Assembly: GCA_963780675.1 (NCBI GenBank)
Contig: CAWACR010000002.1
Span: forward strand, 47,020-111,019
DNA: 64,000 nucleotides
Origin: JAHECE01 sp963780675
GTDB taxonomy: Bacteria > Actinomycetota > Actinomycetes > Actinomycetales > JAHECE01
Reading direction: 5' to 3'
Below are positions 55,165 through 64,000 of this stretch, piece after piece. Positions within the stretch are counted from its first letter, which is position 1. The number at the start of each line of letters is the position of its first letter. The notes beneath the pieces were generated by a model. That model did no database searches. It saw only the letters and a program-made list of their open reading frames with translations, and had not been told where the DNA came from. The position numbers were made by a program, and so were the translations under genes.

Positions 55165-55258
55165 CGCCGAGGTCGAGAATCCGGTGCCCAGGTCGAGGTT
55201 CTGGCGCGAGGTCGAGGATCCGGCGCAGCGACCTCGAGCCGGAACAGCGACCTCGGCG
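55165..55258. repeat. diverged family B-like palindrome
   Basis: Contains GCCGAGGTCG...CGACCTCGGC outer arms and repeated GAGGTCGAG words (55169, 55191, 55208). It lies between the metY leader and the NlpC/P60 gene. Confidence 0.65.
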
Positions 55259-55461
55259 GGGGTGCCACGACCTGGGCGCGCAGGTTTGCGCTCCCCGCGC
55301 TGTGGTTCGTGTGACGGATGATGCTCATGGGATCAGTGGGGCGAAAGTTCACAATGAACGGCGCGCTCCGGTACGGTGCGAGAGGCGCCAAGATCGCGGC
55401 GTCAACGCGACACGCCGGGAAGCGCGCGAAGAAATCCCGGGCGAATCGGCGGGAGGGTGCA

Positions 55462-56980
55462 GTGCGGCACACGACGTTCTCGCGCCGGGTCGCACTGGCC
55501 TCGGCCGCGGTCGCGGCGCTCCTGGCAGGGGTCCTCGCTCCCGCCGCGGCCGACCCGTCGACGGGCGACGACGTCAGCCGGGCTCAGCGGGCGACGGTGA
55601 GCACGCTCTCGCGCATCGCGGGCCTCGAGGTCGGTCTCGCCCAGGCGCGCGCGGAGTTCGACGCCGTCCAGATCGCCTCGTCGGTGGCGACCGAGGCGTA
55701 CAACCAGGCCGCCGTCGACCTCGAGGACGCGCGAGCGGAGGCCGACGCGGCCCAGGACCGCACCGACGACGCCCGACGGCGGGTCGAGGCCGCCCGCGCC
55801 GAACTCGGCCGCATCGCTATGGCGGCCTACCGCTCCGGCGGCGGGCTCGCGTCGCTCGAGGTCTACCTCTCGGCGGACGGCTTCGACGACGTCGTGGCGC
55901 GAAGCCTCCTCATCGACCGGATGGGCGCCCGCGCGAGCAGCGCGCTGCAGGACGTCGAGGCCGCCGAGCTCGTTCTCCACACCGTTGAAGCGCGCGCCGA
56001 GCGCGCCGTCGCCGACCGCGAGGCCGCCGCCGACGATCTGGCGGCCGCGGCCGAGGTCGCGGGGGACGCCGCGAGCGCGGCGGCCGCGCACGTCCAGTCG
56101 TTCGAGCGCGAGCGCACCGGCCTGATCGCGCAGCTTGCCGTCTACCGGCAGGTGACCGTCGACGCCGAGCGCGCGAGGCAGGACGCACTCGACGCCGAGC
56201 GCCGTGAGCGGGCCGACGTCGTCGCCGCCGCGGCCGTCCAGGCCGAGGCGGCCCGGCTCCCCGCCGTGACGATCGTCGAGCAGCCGGTTGACGTCGCTGG
56301 GCCGGTTGTCGCACGCCGGGCCCGTCGCGCCCGAGGCGCCGGTCGAGGCGGTTGCGCCACCTGCCGAGCCGGCGGCACCCGCTGCCCCGGCCCCGGCCCC
56401 GGCCCCGGCACCTGCACCGGCCCCGGCGCCGGCCCCCGCACCGGCGGCACCCGCTGCACCTGCAGCTCCCGTGCCTGCTCCGGCGCCCGCTGCGCCCGCA
56501 GCTCCAGTACCCGCGCCAGCGCCGGCGCCTGCGGCCCCGGCGCCAGCCCCCGCCCCGGCGCCAGCCCCCGCCCCGGCACCTGCTCCCGCCCCCGTCGTCG
56601 TCACGACGGCGAGCGCGACCACCGGCCAGGCCGCCCTGAACTGGGCTCTCACCCAGGTGGGCAAGCCCTACATCTGGGGTGCCACGGGCCCGAACGGCTA
56701 CGACTGCTCCGGCCTGACCATGAAGGCCTACGCGAGCGTCGGGATCTCGATCGGGCGCACCACCAAGGCGCAGTACGCGAACGTGGCGCACGTTCCGATC
56801 TCGCAGATGCGACCGGGTGACCTGATCTTCTACTCGAGCAACGGCGCGGCGTCCGGGATCTACCACGTCGCCATCTACGCCGGGAACAACATGCGGGTGC
56901 ACGCCCCGGCTCCGGGCAAGTACGTCGAGTACGTGAAGATGTACTGGACGAACGTGCTGCCCTACGTCGGCCGCCCCTGA
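55462..56980 (+). CDS. secreted NlpC/P60 peptidoglycan hydrolase with coiled coil (one frameshift)
   Basis: GTG at 55462 (GGGAGG upstream) starts a signal peptide (RRVALASAAVAALLAGVLAPAAA). A long Ala-rich coiled coil follows (residues about 30-270, PcsB/RipA-like), then an Ala-Pro linker and the NlpC/P60 domain: Cys in GYDCSGLTMKAY, His in YHVAIYAGNN and HAPAPG. It cleaves peptide cross-links in the wall. One extra C near 56313 (third position of an Ala codon) separates coil from linker; removal gives about 505 residues. Confidence 0.9.
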
Positions 56981-57203
56981 CGGCCGCCCAGAACACGCCC
57001 CCACCCGCCCCGTTTCTTGGGCGCGGGTCCGGGCCGACCGCCGTCGGCCTCGGACGGCCGCGCTCGAGGGCGCTGAGGAGGTCCGGCCTGGTTCGCGTGG
57101 TCGCCTCGCGCCGTCGTCGACCTGGGGGAAGACGCCCCCGCACCCGCGGTGTTCTAGTATCCGTGGACTCAGAGTGAGGCGGGCCGAAGTCAGGAGTTCA
57201 ACC

Positions 57204-58442
57204 ATGGCGACTGCCGTTGCGGTGCCGGCCCTGCTGCGTCGTCGGGTGCTCCCGCTGCTGGGGCCGGCGTTCGTGGCCGCCATCGCCTACGTCGACCCCG
57301 GCAACGTCGCCGCGAACCTCACCGCGGGCGCCCGGTACGGCTACCTGCTGGTGTGGGTGCTCGTCGGCGCGAACGCGATGGCCGTCGTCGTGCAGTACCA
57401 GTCGGCCAAGCTCGGCCTGGTCACCGGCCGCACGCTGCCCGAGCTCGTGGGCGAGCGCACCCGCCGAGGGCCCCGCCTCGCCTTCTGGGCCCAGGCCGAG
57501 GTGGTCGCGGCGGCGACCGACCTCGCCGAGGTGATCGGTGGCGCGATCGCGCTCTACCTCCTCTTCGGCACGCCCCTGCTGCTCGGAGGACTCATCGTCG
57601 GCGTCGTCTCGATGGCGCTGCTCGTGGTCCAGGACAGGGTGGGGCAACGAGCGTTCGAGTCGGTCATCGTCGCGCTGCTCGTGATCATCACCCTGGGCTT
57701 CGTGAGCGGCCTCGTCGTCAACCCGCCCGACGGCGCGGGGGTGCTCTCCGGCCTCGTCCCGCGGTTCGACGGCGCCGACAGCGTGCTGCTCGCCGCGAGC
57801 ATGCTCGGCGCGACCGTCATGCCCCACGCCATCTACGTCCACTCGGCGCTCGCCCGCGACCGCCACGGCCACGCCGCCGACGCCGCGCGCCGCGTCCACC
57901 TGATCCGCGCCACGCGCTGGGACGTGATGACGGCGCTCGGCGTCGCCGGTGCGGTGAACATCGCGATGCTGCTGCTCGCGGCCGCGAACCTGCGCGGCGT
58001 CGACGGGACGGACACCATCGAGGGGGCCCACGCCGCCGTCGTGGACGCGCTCGGCCCGGGCATCGGGCTCGCGTTCGCGATCGGGCTCCTCGCCTCGGGC
58101 CTGGCCTCCACGTCGGTGGGGTGCTACGCGGGCGCGACGATCATGCAAGGCCTGCTGCGGCGTCGGATCCCGATCCTCGCGCGGCGGGCCATCACCCTGG
58201 CGCCGGCCCTCGCGCTCCTGGCGCTCGGCGTCGACCCCACGTGGGCTCTCGTGATCAGTCAGGTGGTGCTGAGCTTCGGGATCCCGTTCGCGCTCGTGCC
58301 GCTCCTGCGGCTCACGGGCGACCCCCATCTCATGGGGGCGTCGGTCAACCGCCCGGCCATGAAGTGGGCGATGGGCGTGATCGTCCTCCTCGTGACCGCG
58401 CTGAACGTCACGCTCATCGTGCTGACGGTCGCGAGTCTCTGA
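57204..58442 (+). CDS. mntH: NRAMP-family divalent metal transporter
   Basis: The 412-residue protein has eleven membrane segments with the metal-binding motifs DPGN in TM1 (AYVDPGNVAANL) and MPH in TM6 (LGATVMPHAIYVHSAL). It imports Mn(II) or Fe(II) with protons. AGGAG lies 8 nt before the ATG; a TAGTAT -10 box is at about 57155. A family A palindrome follows the stop. Confidence 0.93.
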   Translation: MATAVAVPALLRRRVLPLLGPAFVAAIAYVDPGNVAANLTAGARYGYLLVWVLVGANAMAVVVQYQSAKLGLVTGRTLPELVGERTRRGPRLAFWAQAEVVAAATDLAEVIGGAIALYLLFGTPLLLGGLIVGVVSMALLVVQDRVGQRAFESVIVALLVIITLGFVSGLVVNPPDGAGVLSGLVPRFDGADSVLLAASMLGATVMPHAIYVHSALARDRHGHAADAARRVHLIRATRWDVMTALGVAGAVNIAMLLLAAANLRGVDGTDTIEGAHAAVVDALGPGIGLAFAIGLLASGLASTSVGCYAGATIMQGLLRRRIPILARRAITLAPALALLALGVDPTWALVISQVVLSFGIPFALVPLLRLTGDPHLMGASVNRPAMKWAMGVIVLLVTALNVTLIVLTVASL

Positions 58443-58524
58443 CCCGGTCGGTGACAGGTGCTGACCCGGTAGGTGACCCGGGCGCCGTCGTCGCCCCCGC
58501 GCCCGTCGTCGCCCCCGCCCGTCC

Positions 58525-58594
58525 GTGAAGTAGTCGTTTCGGCGTGGGGTAGTCGATCCCGCCCGACTACCCCACGCCGAAACGACTACCTCAC
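58525..58594. repeat. palindromic repeat, family A
   Basis: 70-bp palindrome with 31-bp arms (one mismatch) carrying GTAGTCGTTTCGGCGTGGGG, between convergent mntH and ppa. Confidence 0.93.
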
Positions 58595-58634
58595 CTGCTC
58601 CCGGCCCACTCCCGGCCCGGCTCCCGGCCGGCCC

Positions 58635-59132
58635 TCAGTGGTGGCCGCCCCCGGCGTCCTTGAGCCGCTGGAACGACCGCACGATCTCGGCCTCGGCCTC
58701 CTCGCGGCCCACCCAGTGCGCGCCCTCCACGGACTTGCCGGGCTCGAGGTCCTTGTAGACCTCGAAGAAGTGCTGGATCTCGAGGCGGTGGAACTCGCTC
58801 ACGTCCTCGATGTCGCTGCGCCACGAGGCCCGCTGGTCGCCGCACGGCACGCACAGCACCTTGTCGTCGCCGCCCGCCTCGTCCTTCATGCGGAACATGC
58901 CGAGCGCCCGGCAGCGGATGAGGCAGCCGGGGAAGGTCGGCTCCTCGAGGAGCACCAGTGCGTCGAGCGGGTCGCCGTCCTCACCGAGGGTGTTGTCGAT
59001 GAAGCCGTAGTCGTCCGGGTAGCGCGTGGAGGTGAAGAGCATCCGGTCCAGGCGGATCCGGCCCGTCTCGTGGTCCACCTCGTACTTGTTGCGGTGTCCC
59101 TTGGGGATCTCGATGGTGACGTCGAATTCCAC
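58635..59132 (-). CDS. ppa: inorganic pyrophosphatase
   Basis: The 165-residue soluble family I enzyme hydrolyses PPi. It shows EIPKGHRNKYEVD, RYPDDYGFIDNTLGEDGDPLDALVL with the metal-binding aspartates, and EIQHFFEVYKDLEPGK. Length is normal and no defects are seen. It is divergent from dacB, the common actinobacterial arrangement. Confidence 0.96.
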   Translation of the reverse strand: MEFDVTIEIPKGHRNKYEVDHETGRIRLDRMLFTSTRYPDDYGFIDNTLGEDGDPLDALVLLEEPTFPGCLIRCRALGMFRMKDEAGGDDKVLCVPCGDQRASWRSDIEDVSEFHRLEIQHFFEVYKDLEPGKSVEGAHWVGREEAEAEIVRSFQRLKDAGGGHH

Positions 59133-59238
59133 GGCGTGCCTTCCCTGCGTGAGGATCGTGGGCGCTCCGGTGCGCTCATCGGCCGAGCCCTAGTCTGTCG
59201 CATCAAGGGGCCTCGCGCGCCCCTGTGGAGGGAGCACC

Positions 59239-60696
59239 GTGATCCGCAGGCGATCCGCCGTCGCGGTTGTGAGCGTGCTCACCCTCGCGGTCGCGGGCGT
59301 CGCCGCGGCCGACGCCGTCGACGCCCTCCCCGAGACGCTCCCTGGGTTCCTCACCCTGGATGAGCCGTGGGAGGAGCCGACGCCGTTCCCCACGGTGAGC
59401 CTCAGTCCCGCGCCCGCGGCGCCCGCCGTCCTCACGGGCCTGGACGACGGCGCTCCCGTCCCCGACGCCGCCCGTCTCGCCGAGCTCACCGCCCCCCTGC
59501 TCGCCGACCCGCGTCTCGGCGCCGGGGCCGGCGTCGTCGTCCTCGACGTCCTGACGGGCGAGGTCCTGCTCGACGTCGACGGCTCGGCTCCCCGGACGCC
59601 CGCCTCCACGATCAAGCTGCTGACGACGACGGCGGCCCTCGCCTCCCTCGGCGAGGAGTCCCGGCTGCGCACGACGGCGCTGCTCGCCCCCGCGGCGGAC
59701 CAGGCCGACGCCGGGACCGGCACCCCCGCGGCGCCCACGCTCTACCTCCGCGGTGGGGGCGACGTCCTCCTGGCCGCCGGCGCGGGGGACCCGAGCGCCG
59801 TCGTCGGGCACGCCGGTCTGGGCGACCTCGCCGCGCAGACGGCCGCCGAGCTCGCGGCGCGCGGGGTGTCCGGCGTCCGCGTCGCCCTCGACGACACGGC
59901 CTACTCCGGGCCGACGACGGCGCCCGGCTGGGGGCCGATCGACCTGGGCGGTGGGTTCGTCGCGCCGGTGGCGCCGCTCGCCGTCGATCGCGGGATCGTC
60001 GAGGGGCAGATCGCCCGCGACGGCGACCCCGCACTGACGGCCGCCCGGACCTTCGCCGCGGCGCTCGCGGCCGCCGGCGTCGTGGTGGAGGGCGACGTCG
60101 CGCGGGAGGCAGCGCCCGCCGGCGCGACCGACGTCGCGGCCGTGGAGTCCGCGACGGTGGGCGAGCTCGTCGCGCACACGCTGCGGGTCTCCGACAACGA
60201 CGTCGCCGAGGCGCTCGCTCGCGCCGTCGCGATCGAGGCGGGAGAGCCGGCCGACTTCGAGCACGCGACGGCGGCCGTGCTGGCCGTCCTCGCCGGGCTG
60301 GGGCTCGACGTGAGCGGCGTGACGATGGTCGACGGGTCCGGGCTCTCCGAGGGCAACGCCGTGCCGCCGCTCGTCCTGGCCCGGCTCGTGGAGCGGGTGG
60401 CGGACCCGGCCGAGCCCGGCCTGGTGGTCGTGGCCACCGGCATGCCGGTGGCCGCTCTCCGGGGCAGCCTCGACGACCGGTTCGCGGCGCCGTCGGACCC
60501 CGCGGCGGGCGTGCTCCGCGCGAAGACGGGGACGCTGCTGACCGTGGTGGGGCTGGCCGGGTCGGTGCTCGACGCCGACGGGAGGTTCCTGTCGTTCGCC
60601 GTCGTCGCCGACGAGGTCGCGGTGGGCGGGGTGTCCGCCGCGCGCGACGCCGTCGACGAGTGGGCGAGCCGGCTCGCGGCCTGCGGCTGCTCCTGA
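59239..60696 (+). CDS. dacB: D-alanyl-D-alanine carboxypeptidase/endopeptidase (PBP4, S13 family)
   Basis: The 485-residue exported protein has a signal peptide (RRRSAVAVVSVLTLAVAGVAAA) and the three penicillin-binding motifs: SxxK in PASTIKLL, SxN in VSDNDVAEA and KTG in RAKTGTLL. It trims or cleaves peptide side chains in peptidoglycan. GGAGGGAG precedes the GTG; a TAGTCT -10 box lies at about 59190. Confidence 0.94.
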   Translation: MIRRRSAVAVVSVLTLAVAGVAAADAVDALPETLPGFLTLDEPWEEPTPFPTVSLSPAPAAPAVLTGLDDGAPVPDAARLAELTAPLLADPRLGAGAGVVVLDVLTGEVLLDVDGSAPRTPASTIKLLTTTAALASLGEESRLRTTALLAPAADQADAGTGTPAAPTLYLRGGGDVLLAAGAGDPSAVVGHAGLGDLAAQTAAELAARGVSGVRVALDDTAYSGPTTAPGWGPIDLGGGFVAPVAPLAVDRGIVEGQIARDGDPALTAARTFAAALAAAGVVVEGDVAREAAPAGATDVAAVESATVGELVAHTLRVSDNDVAEALARAVAIEAGEPADFEHATAAVLAVLAGLGLDVSGVTMVDGSGLSEGNAVPPLVLARLVERVADPAEPGLVVVATGMPVAALRGSLDDRFAAPSDPAAGVLRAKTGTLLTVVGLAGSVLDADGRFLSFAVVADEVAVGGVSAARDAVDEWASRLAACGCS

Positions 60697-60752
60697 ACAG
60701 CCCCGGCGAAGCGGGGGGTGCCCGGGGGCAGCAGCCGCCGGCGGGCCGGCCC

Positions 60753-61392
60753 CTACTCGATGATCTTGATCGCGCTGGCGAAGTTCGTGCCGCGGCTGAA
60801 CTGCAGCGTGATGTGCAGCAGCCCCATCCACTCCAGCGCCCGGGCCCGGGCGAGGTCGCCGACGTCGATCGGCCGCATCCCGCCGCGCCCGGATGATCTT
60901 CGCGACCGCGGCGCGCGCCGCGGCGTCGTCGCCCGCGAGGAAGACGTCGAGCGGCTGGCCGGACACCTGGCCCGTGAGCAACGGACCGGCGAACGTCGTG
61001 TTGAACGCCTTGACCACGTGCGCGCCCTGCGGCGCGGCGGCGGCGATCTCCTCGGCGGCGGAGATGCCGGGCGGGGTGAGGAGGCCGGCGAACGTCGCCA
61101 TGTTGACGGGGTTGGTGATGTCGACGATCACCTTGCCGGCCAGGCGCTCGCCGTACTCGGTGACCAGCGGCACGGCCGCGGCGTAGGGGACGGCGAGGAC
61201 GACGACGGCGCCCGCCGCGTCGTCGCCCACCGTGCCGGTCGTCACTCTCTCGGGCGCGGCCAGCTCGGCGGCGAGCCGGGCGGCGTCGGCCTCGTTCAGG
61301 TCGAGGATCTGGACGGAACCGCCGCCGGCGAGGACACGGGAGGCGATGGCCCGGGCCATGAGGCCGGAGCCGAAGATGGAGACGTCAGTCAT
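60753..61392 (-). CDS. NADPH/F420 oxidoreductase-like NAD-binding protein (one frameshift)
   Basis: The protein is a short Rossmann-fold enzyme of the F420-dependent NADP reductase/NpdG-like group (VSIFGSGLMARAIASRVL, VVVLAVPYAAAVPLVTEYG, KVIVDITNPVN, VKAFNTTFAG). One extra C near 60888 (third position of an Ala codon) shifts the C-terminus, which reads GGMRPIDVGDLARARALEWMGLLHITLQFSRG in the other frame (split). Corrected length is about 212 residues. It is divergent from the MarR gene, so probably its target. Confidence 0.85.
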
Positions 61393-61504
61393 GGGCCCTC
61401 CTGGGTGCGTGCCGTGGCCCCGGTGGAGCCCGGCTGTCCCAGTGGAGCACCGCCTGGCGCGCCGTGCAGCGGTTCAAGGTCCCGGATCCGGTGGCCGCTG
61501 TGAC

Positions 61505-61532
61505 TTGAGTTGTCAACAAAGCGGCGTACACT
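61505..61532 (+). promoter_or_regulatory. MarR promoter, leaderless, with candidate operator
   Basis: TTGAGT (61505-61510) and TACACT (61527-61532) are 16 bp apart, and GTG follows after 6 nt. The stretch TTGAGTTGTCAACAAAG between them is a near-palindrome (GTTG/CAAC core) in the divergent intergenic region, a likely MarR site. Confidence 0.6.
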
Positions 61533-61538
61533 CGAGGT

Positions 61539-62015
61539 GTGACTGAGGCGCGCGGACTGAGCGAGGCCGAGCGGGAGGCCTGGAAGGCCCTCCTCGGCGT
61601 CACCGTGCTGCTGCCGGGCGCCCTCGACTCCCAGCTCCGCCGGTCGGCCGGCATCACGAGCTTCGACTACATGGTGCTGGCGATGCTGGCCGAGGAACCG
61701 TCCCGCACGCTGCGGATGAGCCAGCTGGCCCACTGCACGAACTCCTCCCTCTCTCGCCTCTCCCACGTGGTCGCGCGTCTGGAGACTCGGTCCTGGGTCC
61801 GCCGGCACCCGTGCCCGGAGGACGGCCGGGTGACGCTCGCCAGCCTCACGGACGAGGGCTGGGAAGAGAGCGTGCGCCTCACGCCGGGGCACGTGGCCGC
61901 CGTCCGCGCCCTCGTCTTCGACGTGCTGACCGAGGACGACGTCGAGGACCTGCACCGGGTGGGCGCCAAGATCCTCGACCGGCTCGACCCGGGCAACCCG
62001 CTGATCCGCCGCTGA
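61539..62015 (+). CDS. MarR-family transcriptional regulator
   Basis: The 158-residue protein has the winged helix YMVLAMLAEEPSRTLRMSQLAHCTNSSLSRLSHVVARLE (split) and the wing WVRRHPCPEDGRVTLASLTDEG. Leaderless GTG start. Divergent from the NAD-binding reductase, the typical layout for a repressor and its target. Confidence 0.92.
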   Translation: MTEARGLSEAEREAWKALLGVTVLLPGALDSQLRRSAGITSFDYMVLAMLAEEPSRTLRMSQLAHCTNSSLSRLSHVVARLETRSWVRRHPCPEDGRVTLASLTDEGWEESVRLTPGHVAAVRALVFDVLTEDDVEDLHRVGAKILDRLDPGNPLIRR

Positions 62016-62036
62016 CCTCATGTCAGCCCCGGTTGT

Positions 62037-62042
62037 TACCGT
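62037..62042 (+). promoter_or_regulatory. -10 box of a leaderless promoter
   Basis: TACCGT lies 6 nt before the GTG at 62049. Confidence 0.55.
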
Positions 62043-62048
62043 GACCCG

Positions 62049-63178
62049 GTGAGCAACCCCGAGGGCACCTCCCCGAGCAGCGTCGACTGGGACCTCGCGC
62101 GGCGCCGGGCCGGCGCCGTCGTGCCCCCCGGCCCGCGCGCGGAGAGGGCGGAGCTGGTCGCCCTCGTCACCGAGCTCCGCGAGGCCGCCCGCACCGCGCC
62201 GGCCCACGTCGCCCGCGTGACCGGGCTCCGCGAGGCCGCCGAGCGGGCCGCCGCCGGCCCCGTCTACGTGATCGACCGCCCGCGCTGGGCGGAGGCGAAC
62301 GTCCAGATGTTCCGGCACATGCTCGAGGACGCCCTCCCCGCCGCGACGTCGCCCGCCGGCGCCCGTTTCGCGGGCGAGCAGATGGGCCTCGCGCTCGCCT
62401 TCCTCTCGACCAAGGTGCTCGGCCAGTTCGACCCGTTCACCCCGCCCGAGGTCTTCGGCGCGGACCAGGACGGCCCCGGCCGCCTCGTGCTGGTGGCACC
62501 GAACGTGCTGCACGTCGAGCGCGAGCTGGGCGTTCGCCCCGCCGACTTCCGACTCTGGATCTGTCTGCACGAGCAGACCCACGCGGTGCAGTTCGCGGCG
62601 GCGCCCTGGCTGGCGGGCCACCTCATCGAGCGCGTCCAGGGCCTCGCCACCGGCCTCGAGGACCCCGAGCGGGGCCCGGACCGCCTCCAGGCGCTCCTGC
62701 AGGCCCTGCCGCGATCGTGCGTGGGCCCGCGGTGGGCGGGGAGCGACCGGCGGTCCCGGAGGAGTCACCGGGGACGACGACGGCGCCCGGCTCGGGCGGC
62801 GCCCTCCTCGACGTCGTGCTCGACGAGGAGGAGCGCGCCGTCGTCGCCGAGGCCGTGGCCGTGATGTCGCTGCTCGAGGGGCATGCCGACGTGGTGATGG
62901 ACGCCGTCGGGCCGGGCGTGGTCCACGGCCTGCGCCGGATCCGCACGAAGTTCGAGGCGCGCCGCAACGGGAAGGGCCCCCTCGACGTCCTCCTGCGGCG
63001 GTTGCTCGGCCTCGACGCGAAGGTGGCCCAGTACCGCACGGGCGCGGCGTTCGTGCGGGGGGTGGTGGGCGCCGTCGGGCACCCCGGCCTCAACGCGGTG
63101 TGGTCGGGGCCGGAGGCGCTGCCGACGCCGGCCGAGATCGCCGACCCGCAGGCGTGGGTCCGGCGCGTCCACGGCTGA
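62049..63178 (+). CDS. zinc-dependent metalloprotease, DUF2342 family (one frameshift)
   Basis: The family fingerprint is a gluzincin-like HExxH-type site (CLHEQTHAVQFAAAPWL) with RPRWAEANVQMFRHM before it and GHADVVMDAVGP after it. One missing base near 62712 (a Pro codon) shifts the second half (GPAVGGERPAVPEESPG onward). Corrected length is about 376 residues. The family has been annotated as associated with coenzyme F420 biosynthesis; its substrate is unknown. Its place before tilS is conserved in actinobacteria. Confidence 0.88.
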
Positions 63179-63264
63179 CGACGGCGCGATGCGTGGGGAC
63201 TGCGTGGGGCCTGACGACGGCGTGGTGCCCGACGGCGGCGGGTGACCCCGGGACCGGGGCGGTC

Positions 63265-64000
63265 GTGAGCGGCCCCCACCCCGCGGTCGCCGCGGCCCGG
63301 AACGCGGTGAAGGCGAGCCTCGCCGACCTGCCACGGGGCGCCGTCGTCCTCGTCGCCTGCTCCGGCGGGCCGGACTCCGTGGCGCTCGCGGCGGCGACCG
63401 CCTTCGTGGCGCCGCGGCTCGGCCTGCGCGCGGGGGCCGTGGTCGTCGATCACGGGCTGCAGGCGGGGAGCGCCGTCGTGGCGCAGGGGGCGGCACGGAC
63501 CTGCGCTGACCTCGGCCTCGACCCCGTCACGGTCGAGACGGTCGAGGTGACCGGGCCCGGCGGGCTCGAGGCCGCCGCCCGGGCCGCGCGCTACGCGGCG
63601 CTGGAGCGCGCGGCCGAGGCGAGCGGCGCCGTCGTCGTCCTCCTCGGGCACACGCTCGACGACCAGGCCGAGACGGTCCTGCTGGGGCTCGCGCGGGGCT
63701 CGGGGGCGCGATCGCTCGCGGGCATGGCGGCCGTGCGGGGGCGGTTCCGGCGACCGTTCCTCGGGCTGCGACGGGCGCAGACCGAGGCGGTGTGCGCGGC
63801 GCTCGAGCTGCCGGTCTGGCTTGACCCGACGAACGCCGACGTCGGGGCGCACCGGCGTGCGGCCGTGCGGGTCGACGTCGTGCCGGCGCTGGAGCGGGCG
63901 CTCGGGCCGGGGGTGGTGCCCGCCCTGGCGCGGAGCGCGGCGCTGCTGCGGGCCGATGCCGACCTGCTCGATTCGCTCGCCGCCGAGGTGCTCGCGGGGT
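63265..64000 (+). CDS. tilS: tRNA(Ile)-lysidine synthase (5' part, cut by window edge)
   Basis: The frame is open to the window end and starts at GTG 63265 (SGPHPAVAAARNAVKASLADL). The PP-loop motif VACSGGPDSVALA and the LGHTLDDQAETVLLGLARGSG segment identify TilS, which converts C34 of tRNA-Ile(CAU) to lysidine. About 245 residues are visible. Two copies of the recurrent 12-mer lie within it (63337, 63625). Confidence 0.94.
   Translation, partial: MSGPHPAVAAARNAVKASLADLPRGAVVLVACSGGPDSVALAAATAFVAPRLGLRAGAVVVDHGLQAGSAVVAQGAARTCADLGLDPVTVETVEVTGPGGLEAAARAARYAALERAAEASGAVVVLLGHTLDDQAETVLLGLARGSGARSLAGMAAVRGRFRRPFLGLRRAQTEAVCAALELPVWLDPTNADVGAHRRAAVRVDVVPALERALGPGVVPALARSAALLRADADLLDSLAAEVLAG

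Noticed and set aside
55318..55461. c-di-AMP (ydaO) riboswitch before the NlpC/P60 gene
   Set aside because: The region lacks the conserved ydaO motifs.

Overview
The window reads as a chromosomal segment of a very GC-rich actinobacterium, most likely an order Micrococcales member (Cellulomonas/Georgenia-like). This rests on the GC and codon use, the many GTG starts, leaderless promoters with a TANNNT box exactly 6 nt before the start codon, a DUF222/HNH gene, a mycothiol-type DinB-fold protein, and conserved actinobacterial gene orders (tmk-holB-peptidase-tRNA-Thr; ppa-dacB-DUF2342-tilS). The taxon is inferred; no rRNA is present.

Layout. 0-9 kb is accessory: the end of a LigD-type primase/polymerase, a secreted subtilisin with two nearly identical Fn3 repeats, alanine dehydrogenase, a DUF222/HNH protein, an ATP-dependent DNA ligase and a Gfo/Idh oxidoreductase. 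9-16 kb holds tmk, holB, a TAP-type peptidase, a HepT toxin with a chimeric YefM-MNT antitoxin, a VOC protein, tRNA-Thr and a decayed tad pilus locus. 16-19 kb holds small regulators and a TRIC-type membrane protein. 19-34.5 kb is a nickel/hydrogen island: an ECF-type nickel (or cobalt) transporter, a Fur-family Nur-like regulator and a perfect Nur-type operator, then hypF-C-D-E on the plus strand. A fic gene is wedged in behind a copied 3' end of hypE, and a minus-strand group 3b-type [NiFe] hydrogenase operon follows (beta, cNMP-binding protein, gamma, small, large, protease). 34.5-43.4 kb holds malQ, an aldo-keto reductase, a rhodanese lipoprotein with a CsoR/CstR-like operator, feoABC under a DtxR/IdeR-type iron box, and a 5'-3' exonuclease. 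43.6-55.1 kb holds an ECF sigma factor with a membrane partner, an AraC regulator, a D-lactate-dehydrogenase-like flavoprotein, and metY-metX behind a leaderless Cys/Met leader peptide. 55.4-64 kb holds an NlpC/P60 hydrolase, an NRAMP transporter, ppa, dacB, a MarR/oxidoreductase divergon, a DUF2342 metalloprotease and the start of tilS.

Three things run through the whole window. (1) Five sequence families of 60-100 bp nested palindromes sit at gene ends, often supplying the neighbour's stop codon. One family lies in frame inside both hypF and feoB and encodes the same peptide. (2) The 12-mer GGCGCCGTCGTC occurs at least 21 times. (3) Single-base frameshifts are frequent. Most are an extra C or G at a codon's third position, packed into the hydrogenase and D-lactate dehydrogenase genes; a smaller set look like lost Gs in G-runs. 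These are probably consensus errors or mixed alleles, so many 'broken' genes here may be intact in the organism.
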